The notes: generated by a model from the letters alone, not told the origin. A stretch of DNA of 64,000 bases from Diphasiastrum complanatum (GCA_029204225.1 CM055094.1:21690346-21754345); one strand, 5' to 3'. Counted from the stretch's first letter, positions 46,531 to 59,820 are shown. A program made the numbers and translations.

Positions 46531-46946
46531 TAGTGGTTTAACTACCTCTGGCAAGTAGATAAGTGGATGAGTTTGAGTTTGGACCCATTGTAATTGACTA
46601 AATTTTGGTAAATTGCTTTCAAAAACTTATAAATTGTATTCATCAATGGAGATGTCTAGAGGACATGGTGTGAAAAATTGTCAACTAGTTTGGTTTTTCA
46701 TTTGGCAATTTTGGAGGCCAAAATGAATCTCAACTTCGAGTTAGTTTCATATTTGTTAATAAGGGCCTAAATAGTGGTTTAACTACCTCTGGCAAGTAGA
46801 TCAGTGGATGAGGTCGAGTTTGGACCCATTCTAATTGGCTAATTTTGGTACATTGCTTGGGACCCTTCTTATCTCCATCAGATATTTTTTTCAACGTTGA
46901 TGCTAGGCCATACCACAGGGAAGTAGTTCATGTGTGACTCCTCACT

Positions 46947-46950
<4 letters not shown>
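46531..46950. repeat. Solo-LTR-like sequence, inverted, partly doubled
   Basis: Reverse complement of parts of 25,100-25,680. The segment CCTAAATAGTGGTTTAACTA occurs twice (46,526 and 46,768), and the 300 bp next to the (GA)n-proximal end is missing. Confidence 0.5.

Positions 46951-47020
<70 letters not shown>
46951..47020. repeat. (CT)n microsatellite, 70 bp
   Basis: Inverted partner of 24,991-25,092. Confidence 0.97.
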
Positions 47021-47023
<3 letters not shown>

Positions 47024-48164
47024 ATTCCACTCAAACCTACCTGGCAAACCCACGTGGTATAGCTTAGTTGGCTCGCCACACAAGCCTATGTCAAGCCTAT
47101 ATGGCAGACTGCAACATACCAGCATGAACATACTAGCATCAAGTCTATGTCATGCCTATATGACCTACCACACAAGCCTATGATAGGCCTACATGGCTTG
47201 CCACATGGCAAGTCCCCAGCCTGTGTGGTTTATCTCATGACATGCCTACATGGCTTGCCACATGGCAACTTGGGAGCCCCAGCTCTCTCTCTCTAGCTCC
47301 AATGCAGCCTACATGGCAGAGCTTGGTTGGCTTGCCACACAAGCCTATGGCACGCCTATGTGGTATCCTGCGACATGCTTACGTGGGAAGCATCAGAAAT
47401 ATGCCATGCCTATGTGGCCTGCCACACAAGCCGATGGTTTATCTCATGACATGCCTACATGGCTTGCCACATGGCAACTTGGGAGCCCCAGCTCTCTCTC
47501 TCTAGCTCCACTCATGCCTACATGGCAGAGCTTGGTTTGCTTGCCACACAAGCCTATGGCAAGCCTATGTGGTAGCCTGCGACATGCTTATGTAGGAAGC
47601 ATCAGAAACATGCCATGCCTATGTAGGAAGCATCATAAACATGCCATGCCATGCCATGCCTGCGACATGCTTATGTAGGAAGCATCAGAAACATGCCACG
47701 CAAGCCTACGGTAGGCCTGTGTGGTTTGCCAAGTGGCAAATTTTGAGCCCACCTATATATATATATATATAGATCTCTAGGTCCACTCAAGCCTACATGG
47801 CACAGGGCCCAGTTGGCTTGACATACAAGGTTATGGTAGGCCTACATGGCTTGCCACATGGCAACCCTCAAGTCTGCATGATTTGCCATGTGGTAGACCT
47901 GCGTGGCTTGCCATGTGGTAGTGTGCGATAGGCTTCGCAAATATCAGACCACGTAGGCATAGCCTGGTTAGCTTGCCAACCTATGATGGGCCTACGTGGC
48001 TTACCACGTGGCTAGCCCCAAGCCTGCATGATTTGCCACATGGCAGTGAGACGTGACTTGACACGTGGGCACCTATGACAGCCTTGGTCAATCGCAGGCC
48101 TATGTGGCCTGCTACACAAGTCTATGGTAGGCCATGTGGTAAACCACACAAGCCTATGGTAGGA
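47021..48164. repeat. Expanded CATGGCTTGCC minisatellite
   Basis: About 1.1 kb of units such as CTACATGGCTTGCCACATGG and GCGACATGCTTA(C/T)GT, including two roughly 230-bp super-units (47,240-47,470 and 47,445-47,660) that each contain AGCTCTCTCTCTCTAGCTCC. About three times longer than in the other copies. Long frames across it are repeat artefacts. Confidence 0.8.
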
Positions 48165-48236
48165 CTATGTGGTTGTAGTTGTAGCCTCAACTCGTCGTAT
48201 GTTGACCTTTCTGAAATCCCTGGAATCACCGGCCAT
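48165..48236 (-). CDS. 23-aa short ORF, inverted copy
   Basis: MAGDSRDFRK frame, identical start and Thr-rich end, next to the inverted TATA box. Confidence 0.3.
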   Translation of the reverse strand: MAGDSRDFRKVNIRRVEATTTTT

Positions 48237-48257
48237 TGTACAATCTCTGAGAATGGA

Positions 48258-48265
48258 CTTATATA
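48258..48265 (-). promoter_or_regulatory. TATA box, inverted copy
   Basis: CTTATATA on plus, TATATAAG on minus. Confidence 0.6.
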
Positions 48266-48269
48266 GGAG

Positions 48270-48670
48270 AAAAAAGTTGGCACGTGTGAATCCCAACGAC
48301 ACGTGGCCCACACAGTAGCTGACATGTGGAACCACACGTTTGTATACGCATGTGTGAAACTGCACGTCTGGATCAACACGTGTGGGATCCCACGTGGGGA
48401 CACGTGGCCGAATGGATCAACGACATGTGTTCTTGCACGTATCGGCTCGCACGTGTGGTCACGTGGCCCAATCAGTAACTGACGTGTGGGACCACACTTC
48501 TGTATCCGCACGTGTGAAACTTGCACATGTGGCCATGTGGTCGAATGGTTTGGTGACGTGTGTTCTAGCACGTGTTAGCTCGCACGTGTGGGCACGTGGC
48601 CGAATGGCAGATTGACGTGTATGGTAGCACGTGTGGTCTCACACGTGTGGACGGTTGTATTACGCGCCAT
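48270..48670 (-). promoter_or_regulatory. G-box array, inverted copy
   Basis: Same array as 16,085-16,480 on minus. Many CACGTG sites, some changed individually. Confidence 0.65.
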
Positions 48671-48749
48671 AGATCTGATCCGTTGTTGGATCGACGAGTG
48701 TACAGCTTGGGTTTTATTGGTTCTAGCTATATAAATATTGTTTGATCAG

Positions 48750-49590
48750 TTAAAACATTTCGCTAAGTTTTGGATATTCACTCCCTATAGCTCTTGGTGT
48801 GTGAACCAAATGCCATTCCACCTTAAAATCACCTATTCTAGGAACATTGAGTGGTGTGTCGCTCATATGATTCTTAATTATCTCTGGATATTCTGTTTCA
48901 CATAAAATCCAAAATAGAATTTCATGATCTTTTTTAAAACCTGTTTGAAACTTGTTTCGTGTCTTTCATCCTTTGGTGAGCTGGTAAGGTGTATCCTTTC
49001 AGATTTTTTCTCAACAGTGGAGCATATTCTATGGGAAGATCAATATGGAGATGATATTTAGACATCTTAATAATCGATAGATTGATCTAGTAGAAAACCA
49101 ACTTGTTATATATCTTGTAAGCTATTAAAACTCGTCTTAATTATAAAACAAAATTATTTACAAAAGTTTGAAATGAACTTGGCGCTCTTTTTGATCCATC
49201 ACACTCCAAGTTTCTTGCTTTATATGCAAAATCAAAGCTTTGCAGTTATTAGCAAAATAAGCAAAATATTTTTTCAATAGATGTGTTTTGAAATTGCCGA
49301 TTTCTGAATTGCAAAACTTTGAAATAACCTTGCCGCTCCATTTGATCCAACACACTCCGTATTTTCTGAATTTCAAGATTCATGTTGACGCTCATTGTGA
49401 TCCAAAATATTCACAGTTTCTTGCCATGATTTTCAGATCGATAAGACTGTTTTTCTTTGATGTGAACACTTTGAGTAGATGGAAAGAAAACTTTGATGTG
49501 CAATACGATTTGCATTTACATGAGAAGTTATGTTAGTTAATGGTAGAAAATAGAATCTTGAAGTATGGACCCCACGCGTTGCGGCTATCC
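48750..49590 (-). pseudogene. N gene, internally deleted, inverted copy
   Basis: ATG at 49,075 on minus, stop at 48,750. Same internal deletion as 15,685-16,000. Confidence 0.6.
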
Positions 49591-49599
49591 AACTTCTAG

Positions 49600-51064
49600 T
49601 TAACTACATACGTTACTAGTGAGGTCAGGCTCCATATCATCTGATGAAGCATGACGCTTCGCTCGTATCTTGGTCCTTTGCCTGGATTGTTGTGTTGGTG
49701 GTGGTTGGACCAGTGTGGTGGTGTCTTCATGTTGAGCAAAAGACTCTTCAGCAGAATGATCCTTCATTTGTGACATAGAGGACATGGGTGTCTTTCTCGA
49801 TGTAAGCTTCACTAGGCCGACCGTTTGGTGCTTTGCAGTTGGCCCTTGTGGAGAGAAGGAACTCTTTCTCTTTTGAGAAGCCGCTTGCGTGGAATCTGTT
49901 GCAATAGGCCTGGAAGTAGAGTTGGTATTCTTGGCTGGTTCTGAGGGAGTCTCCCAAACTTTTATCTGCTAGCATCAAGTGGTCTCGAACTCAAGGTCGG
50001 TGGCTCAACTGCTACAGTGACATCTATCAGAAGATAGCCCAATAACTGGAGGTTTGCTTGTTTTTGATATAGCCATGGAGGCAGTTGGAAGCAAACTGGG
50101 CCCAGTCATAAAGGTTCTGATTGTGTAGTCTAGAATCAACCATCATGTGGAATAGTTTCATGGGGATACGCATGATCTTGGACCTAGAGCGCTATGTATA
50201 TTTTGTTAGATAGGTGCATGGAGCAGCTAAGGGCTTATCATTTATGACCTCGATACGGTAACCATCTTTTGTTTTCCATTTGTCCACTGAGGGGTCTATG
50301 TATTTGAAGTATGCTATGGATTCAATCTTTTTGAGGGTCATGTTGACTGTGTTTGGTCCCCTAGGGAAGCCAAATGTATTGAGGTCAGCTCCAGAAATAG
50401 GGATAATATAAACAAAATTTTGGTTAGGAGTTAACATGAACTGCAAAATCTGTCGGTGTGGTTATAAGCAATATGCAATAGAAATGGGCTCTGATAGCCA
50501 CTGAAAAGAGGAAGTTGGAACTCTATGTGGCTCAGGAACTAGTGTGCCTCCTGGTACCAAGTGTTCATCTCAGAGATATCGAGGCTTTCCATGGTGATGT
50601 CAATTATGTCTTGAGTTGGGTCATCAGAACTGGAAGATGTTGTGGCAAACATGTTCTGGACTTGGCTGATGACTCTGCTGAAGGTTTGGCTCTGGTAATA
50701 TACAAGTGGAGTCTCGGCTCGATCGATTGTGGTGGGCTTCGGATCGGTCGACTTTTGATGGACTCGGCTCAGTTCACTTTGTATGTAGACTATGGACGCT
50801 CAGCTCGTTCCACAGCGAATGCAGAGTATGTACGCTCAGCTCGGTCCACGGTGATTGTAGAGTATGGGGGCGCGGCTCTATGAGCAGTGTATGTAGAGTA
50901 TTGCTCGGCAGTATATGGAGACTAGAAATTTGTGGAAAAATTTGGAGCAATGTCGCTCTGATAGGATGTGGAAATGATGATGTTTCTTCGTGATAACGTA
51001 CTAATAGAGAGATTTCAACCCAAATCGGTGCTGAATGTGTGGTTTTGACAAGCTCCAGTAGCAC
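49600..51064 (-). pseudogene. M gene, inverted copy with best C-terminus
   Basis: N-terminal frame from 51,064 (MLLELVKTTHSAPIWVE), 12-aa repeats, core at 50,446 (MQFMLTPNQNFVYII...) to a stop at 50,192, a frame with QEYQLYFQAYCNRFHASG (49,978-49,748), and a C-terminal frame 49,812-49,600 with PPPTQQSRQRTKIRAKRHA ending NVCS. TTTTGCAG before the core could be a splice acceptor or a frameshift site. Confidence 0.5.
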
Positions 51065-52769
51065 TACCCCTCAACATTCTCGTGCTAGATGTGACACTTT
51101 TTGGTAATGTAGCAAGTCTCGACAGCTTAGGGTTTTTGAAAATGGATGATGATGGCACTCTGGATCCGTGGTGAATGTATGTAGATGGTGTCCAAGGATG
51201 CAAAGGAGTAATCAAGCACGGTCGTAGCGAATGATAGATCGCCACTAAAAGATGGAAAATCGATCCTTTGAAGCTATAGCTTTTCAAAGCTTCTGAATTC
51301 CATTTCCATGCTTGAAGAAGGAAGTGCCAGCATCAAATCTTCTCCCATCAGAGTTTGTTTTCATTTCCTAAAAAGCATGCATGGCAACATGGCAGTAAAG
51401 CGTGATATTGTGAATTTTTGTAATGTTCTGCAACATTTGCTTACATACATAGCTACACCAAATGAGAAAATTAAGGACCTAGATTCTTAAAGAGTTTTAT
51501 GAGGTTGAAGTTCTAGTTTTTCTACAAATCAACTTCCTCTGAAAGTTTCTTTTTGGTGGAAATGATGCTATTTATACCAAGTGTAGGCTAATTTGTAATG
51601 GCAAAGATCGAGTTCACAGCTCACGATGATTATGATCATTTTCAAGTAGCCTATTATAAGCAAATTGTGCTGCACTTTCGTGTTATCTTAGCACATTTGA
51701 ATGTAGCTTGTGATATTATTGGTTCGATATTCTAGTAGCTTTTTTGCACCATTTAAGGTAAGAGAAAGAGAGCACAATCAAATAATGATGCAATAGGTTC
51801 TAGAAAAATGTAAATTTGTTGTTCCGGTATCTCCAATTTCTAGGAATTTGGGCATGAAGACAATCCGGCTCGAATCATGCACAGAAAAATTGATGAGTGT
51901 TTGCCATCTTGTTTGCATGTATGTGATGATTTTTGTTGTTTAATTATATCGATGTCGATTGAAACTATGATAGCTTCGTGGTTGTCATTCGTAATATTAA
52001 AAGTTTTTTTTCACCTTATCTTGGGGCAAGTTCACAAATAGCAAGGTAACAAATTGGGCTCGGCAAGAACTCACTCCAAATGACTTTTTGAGCTTCACTA
52101 ACTTGTTCTCATGAATTAATCATTGTGTCTAACTTGCCATATACCAGTTTTATAAGTATTTGCTTGATCATTTACTCTTAAATGCGGTACCCCCCTTTGC
52201 ATGTGCCATAGTCCTAGAGCTCTAAAATTCACAATGTATACACATGTATGGAAGTTTTCAAGACATACTGATGTTTTTGCATCCACTTGTCTTTAAGCTT
52301 AAACATGTTCTTTGTAGTTCCTGAAGAAGTCTTGAAAGTTTGAAGCTTGTGTGTTAAGCCAAGTGTTGTTGTAGTTTATCGTAGATGCTTGGAGTTGATT
52401 ATTGGCCACCTCCAAGGACATAGCCTTGAAAAAATTTGTCTAGGCCCCTTCATTTTTTAACGCTTGCTTCTTGTACAACCAAATTACCTTCCAATTTTTT
52501 CAAGCCTATTTGTGGTAAAGTGTCTCACATCTCTATGGAACATATGCACAAAAGTGAATCACTTTCTGCCACGTGATGATAGTGATACATTGTGCACTAG
52601 GGAATCACATTGTTGATAAGTTGGATTCACATTTACATCATGAAGCAAATAGTCTTGTAAGTTTCGTGTTCAAGTGGATCGGAAGCTCACTCCAATGGAT
52701 GTTGAGATTAATATATCATGCTATCTCTAGCCTAATAGCCACACACTAGATGTTTGGATCCAGAAAATA
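51065..52769. repeat. Blocks S and U, inverted, no gene
   Basis: Reverse complement of 9,200-9,809 plus 14,262-14,990. Contains an inverted TATA box (51,569-51,576) and an empty target site for the LTR element near 51,740. Confidence 0.8.
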
Positions 52770-53212
52770 TTCACACAAAGGGACACAGGTCTACCACGTA
52801 GGTCTACCACGTAGTTTTCAATCAATCAAAAGGAAGGTAGATCCTTATCTTTGGTACTGTAATAGTTAGTTCTTAGACTTATTGAGATCTTAGAAATTAA
52901 ATTTTAGGGTCAGCCCAAAGTTTTTGACAAGTGCTCATCAAGTGAATGCAACTCTAGTCAAGATTGTGTTCAATTTTGCTTGATTTGTGATATAGTTTGG
53001 ATTGATTATTACTTGATGATTCAATTGATCTTGTAGGAATTATTTGAAGAGGCATATTTATGTGCATATGATTCCTTTTGGTTCAGGTTAGGTAAATCCT
53101 ATATCCTTGTGAAGTCGAGATCAAGGAGGAGGCAGTTCTACATCCAATTTTTATGCAAATTCAAGCTAGTTTCCATTCTTGTTAACATTAATAGATATGA
53201 TTTGGCTTAAGA
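52770..53212. repeat. Copia leader, inverted copy
   Basis: Non-coding lead-in to the copia frame, reverse complement of 13,820-14,260. No LTR precedes it. Confidence 0.75.
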
Positions 53213-54206
53213 TTGGGTAGGATCTTATTGAGAGGTCAAGTTTTGAGCTTTCTCAAGTCCCTAGGTAGTGGGATATCTAGTCTTTTATTCATTTCTATTT
53301 TGCATCTATTCAAGAAGAAGCAAACTCAAAGCCGAGCAAATCTTGGTCAAGAGGAAGAGGAGAGCTCTCATGAAGATTTTGTCATGATGCCAAGTTTCTC
53401 TTCTTCAAGCATAAGAGGTGAAGACCCTTGGTGGATAGATAGTGGGGCTAGCTCCCACATGACAACTAAGAGGGAGTATTTTTCGACCTTATCTACCTAT
53501 GAAGGACCTATCAAGTCAATTTTTACAGCAGATAATTATGCTTGTAAGATAGAAGGAATAGGATCCATACCTTTATGCTTGGGATTTTCAAGGAAAATCA
53601 AGATTGATGGAGTACTTTACGTTTCTAGTATCACTAAGAACTTTCTTAGTGTAGGACAATTGCTTGACAATGGTTTGATTGTGGAGTTCGCCACAAATAC
53701 ATGTAACATCAAGAAGGATGGCAAGATCATTGCTAAAGGCATAAGCTTTGGAAGATTGTTCAAACTAGATGCCTATGTGGATGCTAATATTGTGATGCTA
53801 GCCAAGGAGACCAAAGTATCCAACCATATTCTACGGCACAAAAGACTTGGCCACATCAACTCAAAATCCGTGGAGATCATGTGCAAGGAGGAGCTTGCCT
53901 CAGGACTTCCAAGATCCTTAGCAAAGTTTATATGATGTTCCAACTCTCTACAATGACAACATTTCAGTCCAACACCTTGCAACCAACCCAATCTTCCATG
54001 CAAGACCAAAACATATCGAGATCTCTCATCATTTTGTGTCAGAGAAGGTGCAATCTAAGGAGATATCTTTGGAGCATGTCACAAGTAGTGAATGTGTTGC
54101 AGATATCCTCACTAAACCACTTCAAAGAGCTGCATTTGTGAAGTTAAGGTCAGCCCTAGGGTTGATAGCAATTCTCTGTTATCTTCAAACTAGTTGTGAG
54201 GAGGAG
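53213..54206 (+). pseudogene. Internally deleted copia element, longest ORF
   Basis: 240-codon frame 53,213-53,935. It has leader-derived residues, KKKQTQ, protease PWWIDSGASSHM (about residues 73-84), pre-integrase KIKIDGVLYVSS and HKRLGHINSKS (about 215), ending at the deletion. RNase H C-terminus (VQHLATNPIFHARPKHIEIS, VADILTKPL) follows in another frame to the polypurine tract GAGGAGGAG. Integrase and RT absent. Zinc knuckle lost by the gag deletion. Confidence 0.88.
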
Positions 54207-54838
54207 TGTTAAATTTACACAAGCTAGTTTGCATAAATTCCACTTGTAAATGACTTTGAGGCCATGATGTGGGATGTCACACATGCCAAAAGCATAGGAT
54301 ACCTTATTCTAAGTCAAATTATTAACCTAGATTTGTAATGGTACCTTTGGAATGTGTCCAAAGAGTGCATAGATTGGGTAGAAAAAAAGTAGGAGCTTAA
54401 AATAGCAGGTTTTGTATTGTTTTTGGATCTCGAGGTATCGACCCTAGATAGGGTGGATCAACTGGATCTTTAGGTTGGATGTTAGGGTTAGATTGTAATG
54501 ATTACATAGAAGTCGTAATACGCTCAAATTAGAGCTCTACATGTATAAATATGTGATGGGATTTCCATCCAATTATGAGCAAAATTGAGATTTTCCTTCT
54601 TGACTAGTTTGAGTCTATGATTTGACTGATGAATGCTATTGGCTTATGATTTTTTATGATCATTGAATGAGATTGAAGTTGCAGGTACAGTACGCAGGCA
54701 GCAGCAAGCCGTACATCCACATGTGTGAAGAGTCTTGGAGTAATTCATGGAGTTCAAGCCAAGATAAACTAGGAATCAATGCATTGATTAGTAATCTAGC
54801 TTAGATCTTGTTTGGATTTTAAGTAGGTGCTTTCTCCA
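54207..54838 (+). repeat. Copia LTR, inverted copy
   Basis: 632 bp, TGTTAAATTTACAC to TGCTTTCTCCA, paralog of 12,190-12,823. Confidence 0.85.
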
Positions 54839-56130
54839 ACATTTCTAAATGTTGTATTTTTTTCAGAAAGAACCCCAACCTCCTACTAGTGGAAAAGTGG
54901 GTGATAAAGGGGAGTTTGCTGATGTCCTATTTCAGGATAAATGTGGTTACAATTGTCAAGGAGGAAGAGGTGCCAATTGACACTGCAATGGCTCCTTCAA
55001 AAAAACAAAAAATATAAATGATCTTGATGATTTCTGGGAGTGATAAATTCTCTTTTATTTTAGAAAACAATTGCGTTTATATTTCTTGAAATATTGTGTA
55101 TTGAAATCTTTTTGATTAATTTAATGTTATTAAATTTGTTTGTATTAAAAATATAGATCTAGTAATTTTTTAATGATTTAAATATTAGCAAAACAAAAAT
55201 TGCAATGAACTGTCAGGTTTTCAATATTTTGATTTTTCGTTGTGTTTTTATAAGAAGTTTTTAGAAATAATTTCATTTGCAATCATTTAATGTTTAAATA
55301 TAAGTAAAGATTTAAATACTAATTAAAATTTTGTCATAATTTAAAAATTATTTTTTTTGATACAAGAATTGTAATTTAAAACACTTTTAAAATGTTTAAA
55401 AAAATATTGAAAGCTTTTGTTTTAATAAGCAAAAAGGTTTTTTTTAGTTATTCAAATGGTTGTGTCCAATGATTTCATTTTGAATAGTATTATTATTTCA
55501 TATAAGCTAATTTGCAATTATTAACAAAAATCTATTAACAAAATTTTAGTAGGTTGATTAATTTTCTTGCAAAATACAACAGTTTTTTTAGCATTACAAT
55601 ATCTTTATTCTAAGCATTTTAAATATTGGTATTTTTTTTATAAAATTAAAAAAAAAACGACAAAAAAAAAATGGGTCTCCATGTCATTTTTTTTTTTTTG
55701 GGTCATCGTGTTTCATGATGAACAATCTTAGTAAATTCTACCCTGGTGCATTCTTCCAAGATCAGATGAATGGCTTTTTTCTTTGGCTACACAAGCTCAC
55801 CAGAGATGTTGTCAAGTCACACCTACTTTTCTCTTTTTACGCCAGCACATGATTGATTTGCTGTAAGGCCTTCTGCTGAACTCCTTGCCAACTTAGGAGA
55901 TGCTGAAAACATCAGAGAGATTGAACACCTCCTCAAAAGACCACGTTTTTTCATTGTCCAAGATAAATTCTTCCAAAACTCAAATGAAAGGCCTGGTTCT
56001 TCCAACCTAAACAACCCTAGTTCGGTGGTTTCTGGACAAAATATGGGAAAAAGAAAGAAGTATACATGATATAATGGAAGGAAGGACAAGACAGTGGTGC
56101 AAAAGAAGACTTACTGGCTAAAAGGCTGAA
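54839..56130. repeat. Blocks R, Q and P, inverted
   Basis: Reverse complement of 10,940-12,189: a short mixed segment, AT-rich Q (55,020-55,670) and P with the LLANLGDAENIREIE-type frame near 55,880-55,960. No identified gene. Confidence 0.7.
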
Positions 56131-57630
56131 CTTTTACAAGTATTAACTAGCTCGTAGGATGACGAGGATCTGCATAGAAGAACTCTCACTAGGAATACGG
56201 TGGATCGACTACAGCTCAGCACGCGCAAGGACAAGGTAGAGATGTTTTCACATTTACGCTACTGTAATAGAATGTTTGAGACAATTCATGTGAGACACTT
56301 TTACACTCGTCTTTTATTACAGATCTTTGGCCTTATATACGCAAGTCCTTCCATGATATTGTGTTTGCTTGGTCATACTTACCTAACATCAAAAGTAAAT
56401 GATACTTTCTGTTTGATGTTTTCTGCAATTTTGAAATTGACAATATATTTGTATGTTCTTGCTCTTTTCTAAAACATTTCAAAGATTTCATTTCAGAAAA
56501 ATTTGATTATGTTCTAACAACGGACTGCAATATAATTAGAAGTATGTACCTCAGAAAATCTTAGCTATTTAGGAAAAACATCATTGAACTCTTGTTTTAA
56601 ATCTTGCATTAAAAGCTGTTCTTGATGCTAATTTTTGGTGTTAAAGCATGTTAACACATTCACATCATCATTCACATCACAATGCACACGAGATTTCAAA
56701 ACAAGATGAAAAAGCTCATACTTAATATCATGTAGTTTTTCCATAACTTCCGCCGAGCAAACCATCGATGATGGGAGTACATCAGTCTCCCCATAAATAG
56801 TGACTATCTGGTCAAACTTATCTTTAAATACCATAGTATGGTTTTTTAAATCTATTTACAAGTGGAGACCATTCATGTGAGACACTTTTACACTCGTATT
56901 TTATTACAATCTTTGACCTTATATACACAAGTCCTTCCATAATATTGTGTTTGCTTGGTCATACTTACCTAACATCAAAAGTGAATGGTACTTTTTGTTT
57001 GATGTTTTCTGCAATTTTGAAATTGAAAATCTATCTTTATGTTCTTGCTCTTTTCTGAAACATTTCAAAGATTTCATTTTGGAAAAATTTGATCATGTGC
57101 TTAAAATGGACTGCAATATAATTAGAAGTATGTACCTCGGAAAATCTTACCTATTTAGGAAAAACATCATTGAACTCTTGTTTTAAATCTTGCATTAAAA
57201 GTTGTTCGTGATGCTAATTTTTGGTGTTAAAGCATGTTAACACATTCACATCATCATTCACATCACAATGCATACGAGATTTCAAAACAAGATGAAAAAG
57301 CTCATACTTAGAGTCATGTAGTTTTTCCATAACTTCCGCCGAGCAAACCATCGATGATGGGAGTACATTAGTCTCCCCATAAATAGAGACTATCTGGTCA
57401 AACTTATCTTTAAATAACATAGTAAGGTTTTTATAATCTATTTTCAACGAATCTGATTTATCAAAAAACCATCATAACATGGAAGTCGAGCCGCTCAACA
57501 TACTTAGAATCATGTAGTTTTTCCGTAACTTCCGTCGAGAAAACCATCGATGATGGGAGTACATTAGTCTACCCATAAATACTGACTATCTGGTCAAACC
57601 TATCATTAAATACCATAGTATGGTTTTTTA
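56131..57630 (-). pseudogene. Gypsy fragment with flank, tandemly repeated
   Basis: Flank plus gypsy spacer repeats with a period of about 587 bp (56,284 and 56,871), then a short third gypsy piece at 57,480-57,620. Each repeat reads VFKDKFDQIV and KLHDxKYELFHLVLK on minus (56,834-56,628; 57,447-57,214). No protease or RT core. Confidence 0.7.
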
Positions 57631-57633
57631 AAT

Positions 57634-58002
57634 CTATTTACAAGTGGAGTCTCGGCTCGATCGACTGTGGAGGGCTTCGGATCGGTCGACTTTTGATGGA
57701 CTCGGCTCAGGCAATTTTGTATGCAGAGTATGGACGCTCAGCTTGGTCCACAGTGAATGCATAGTATGGACGCTCGGCTCGGTCCACGGTGATTGCAGAG
57801 TATGGGGGCTTGGCTCTATGAGCAGTGTATGTAGAGTATTGCTCGGCAGTGTATGGAGACTAGAAATTTGTGGAAAAATTTGGAGCAATGTCGCTCTGAT
57901 AGGATGTCGAAACGATGATGTTTCTTCGCGATAACATACTAGTAGAGAGCTTTCCACCCAAATCGATGTTGAATGTGTGGTTTTGACAAGCTCCGGTAGC
58001 AC
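57634..58002 (-). pseudogene. M gene N-terminal part, inverted
   Basis: 122-codon frame MLPELVKTTHSTSIWVE... with 12-aa repeats, ending at the gypsy junction as in 9,810-10,178. Confidence 0.45.
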
Positions 58003-59372
58003 TACCCCTCAACATTTGGCATGTGCTAGATGTGATGATTTTTGTGTAATGTAGCAAATCTCGGCACCTTAGGGTTTTTGAAAATGGATGATGATGGTGC
58101 TCTGGATCCATGGTGGATGTATGTAGATGGTGTCCAAGGATGCGAAGGAGTAATCAAGCATGGTCGTAGCAAATGATAGATCACCACTAAAAGATGGAAA
58201 ATCGATCCTTTAAAGCTATGGCTTTTCAAAGCTTCTGAATTCCATTTCCATGCCTGAAGAAGGAAGTGCCAGCATCAAATCTTCTCCCATCAGAGTTTGT
58301 TTGCATTTCCTAAAATGCATGCATGGCAGCATGGCAGTAAAGCATGATATTGTGACTTTTTGTAATGTTCTGCAACATTTGCTTACATACATAGCTACAC
58401 CAAATGAGAAAATTAATGACCTAGATTCTTAAAGAGTTTTATGAGGTTGAAATTCTAGTTTTTCTACAAATCAACTTCCTCTGAAAGTTTCTTTTTGGTG
58501 GAAATGATGCTATTTATACCAAGTGTAGGCTAATTTGTAATGGCAAGATCGAGTTTGCAGCTCACCATGATTATGATCATTTGCAAGTAGCCTATTATAA
58601 GCAAATTGCGCTGCACTTTCATGTTATCTTAGCACATTTGAATGTAGCTTGTGATATTATTGGTTCGATATTCTAGTAGCTTTTTTGCGCCATTTAAGGT
58701 AAGAGAAAGAGAGCACAATCTTTAATGCTTGCTTCTTGTACAACCAAATTACCTTCCAATTTTTTCAAGCCTATTTGCGGTAAAGTGTCTCACATCTCTA
58801 TGGAACATATGCACAAAAGTGAATCACTTTCTGCCACGTGATGATAGTGATACATTGTGCACTAGGGAATCACATTGTTGATAAGTTGGATTCACATTTA
58901 CATCATGAAGCAAATAGTCTTGTAAGTTTCGTGTTCAAGTGGATCGGAAGCTCGCTCCAATTGATGTTGAGATTAATATATCATGCTATCTCTAGCCTAA
59001 TAGCCACACACTAGATGTTTGGATCCAGAATATATTCACACAAAGGGACATAGGTCTACCACGTAGGTCTGCCACGTAGTTTTCAATCAATCAAAAGGAA
59101 GATAAATCCTTATCTTTGGTACTATAATAGTTAGTTCTTAGACTTATTGAGATCTTAGAAATTAAATTTTAGGGTCAGCCCAAAGTTTTTGACAAGTGCT
59201 CATCAAGTGAATGCAATTCTAGTCAAGATTGTGTTCAATTTTGCTTGATTTGTGAGATATTTGGATTGATTATTGCATGATGATTCAACTAATCTTGTAG
59301 GAATGATTTGAAGAGTCATATTTATGTGCATATGATTCCTTTTGGTTCAGGTTAGGTGAATCCTATATCCTT
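58003..59372. repeat. Blocks S and U and copia leader, inverted
   Basis: Reverse complement of 4,600-5,395 plus 9,160-9,809. TATA box at 58,511-58,518 (minus) and an empty LTR-element target near 58,680. Confidence 0.8.
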
Positions 59373-59820
59373 GTGAAGTCGAGATCAAGGAGGAGGCAGT
59401 CGAGATCAATGAATGCATATCTTTTGGATTCACATAATAGATTGAATGCTTCTAATTATTCGATTTGGAAGCTAAGAATGGAATCAATCCTTATTTTACA
59501 AGATCTAATGGATATAGTGAGTGGCGAAGAGGATGAGCCTATTTACCCTCAAGAAGCTACAAAATACAAAAGGAGGTGCAAGGTTGCTCTCCATTGTATA
59601 AAATGAATGTAGCTCATGAGCTTCTTAAGGAGGTAGGTGCTTGCATCTTGGCTCAAGAATCATGGGAAACTCTTCAAAAGATATATGAATCCAAGAATAC
59701 TTCAAGGTTGATATCCTTGAAGAATCAAATCCATATGTGCTGAGAGTCAAGGACTTAACCAAAGAGCTTGCTTACATAGGAGATTCCATTAAGGAAAGTG
59801 AACTTGTTCAACCAATCTTT
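59373..59820 (+). pseudogene. Copia gag N-terminus, right arm
   Basis: MNAYLLDSHNRLNASNYS then IWKLRMESILILQDLMDIVS to a stop at 59,604, continuing after a small shift (AHELLKEVGACILAQESWET). Cut at 59,820 by block T. Counterpart of 4,476-4,090. Confidence 0.82.

Noticed and set aside
47242-47678. Long frames in the expanded minisatellite
   Set aside because: They are repeat artefacts of the CATGGCTTGCC-type units.
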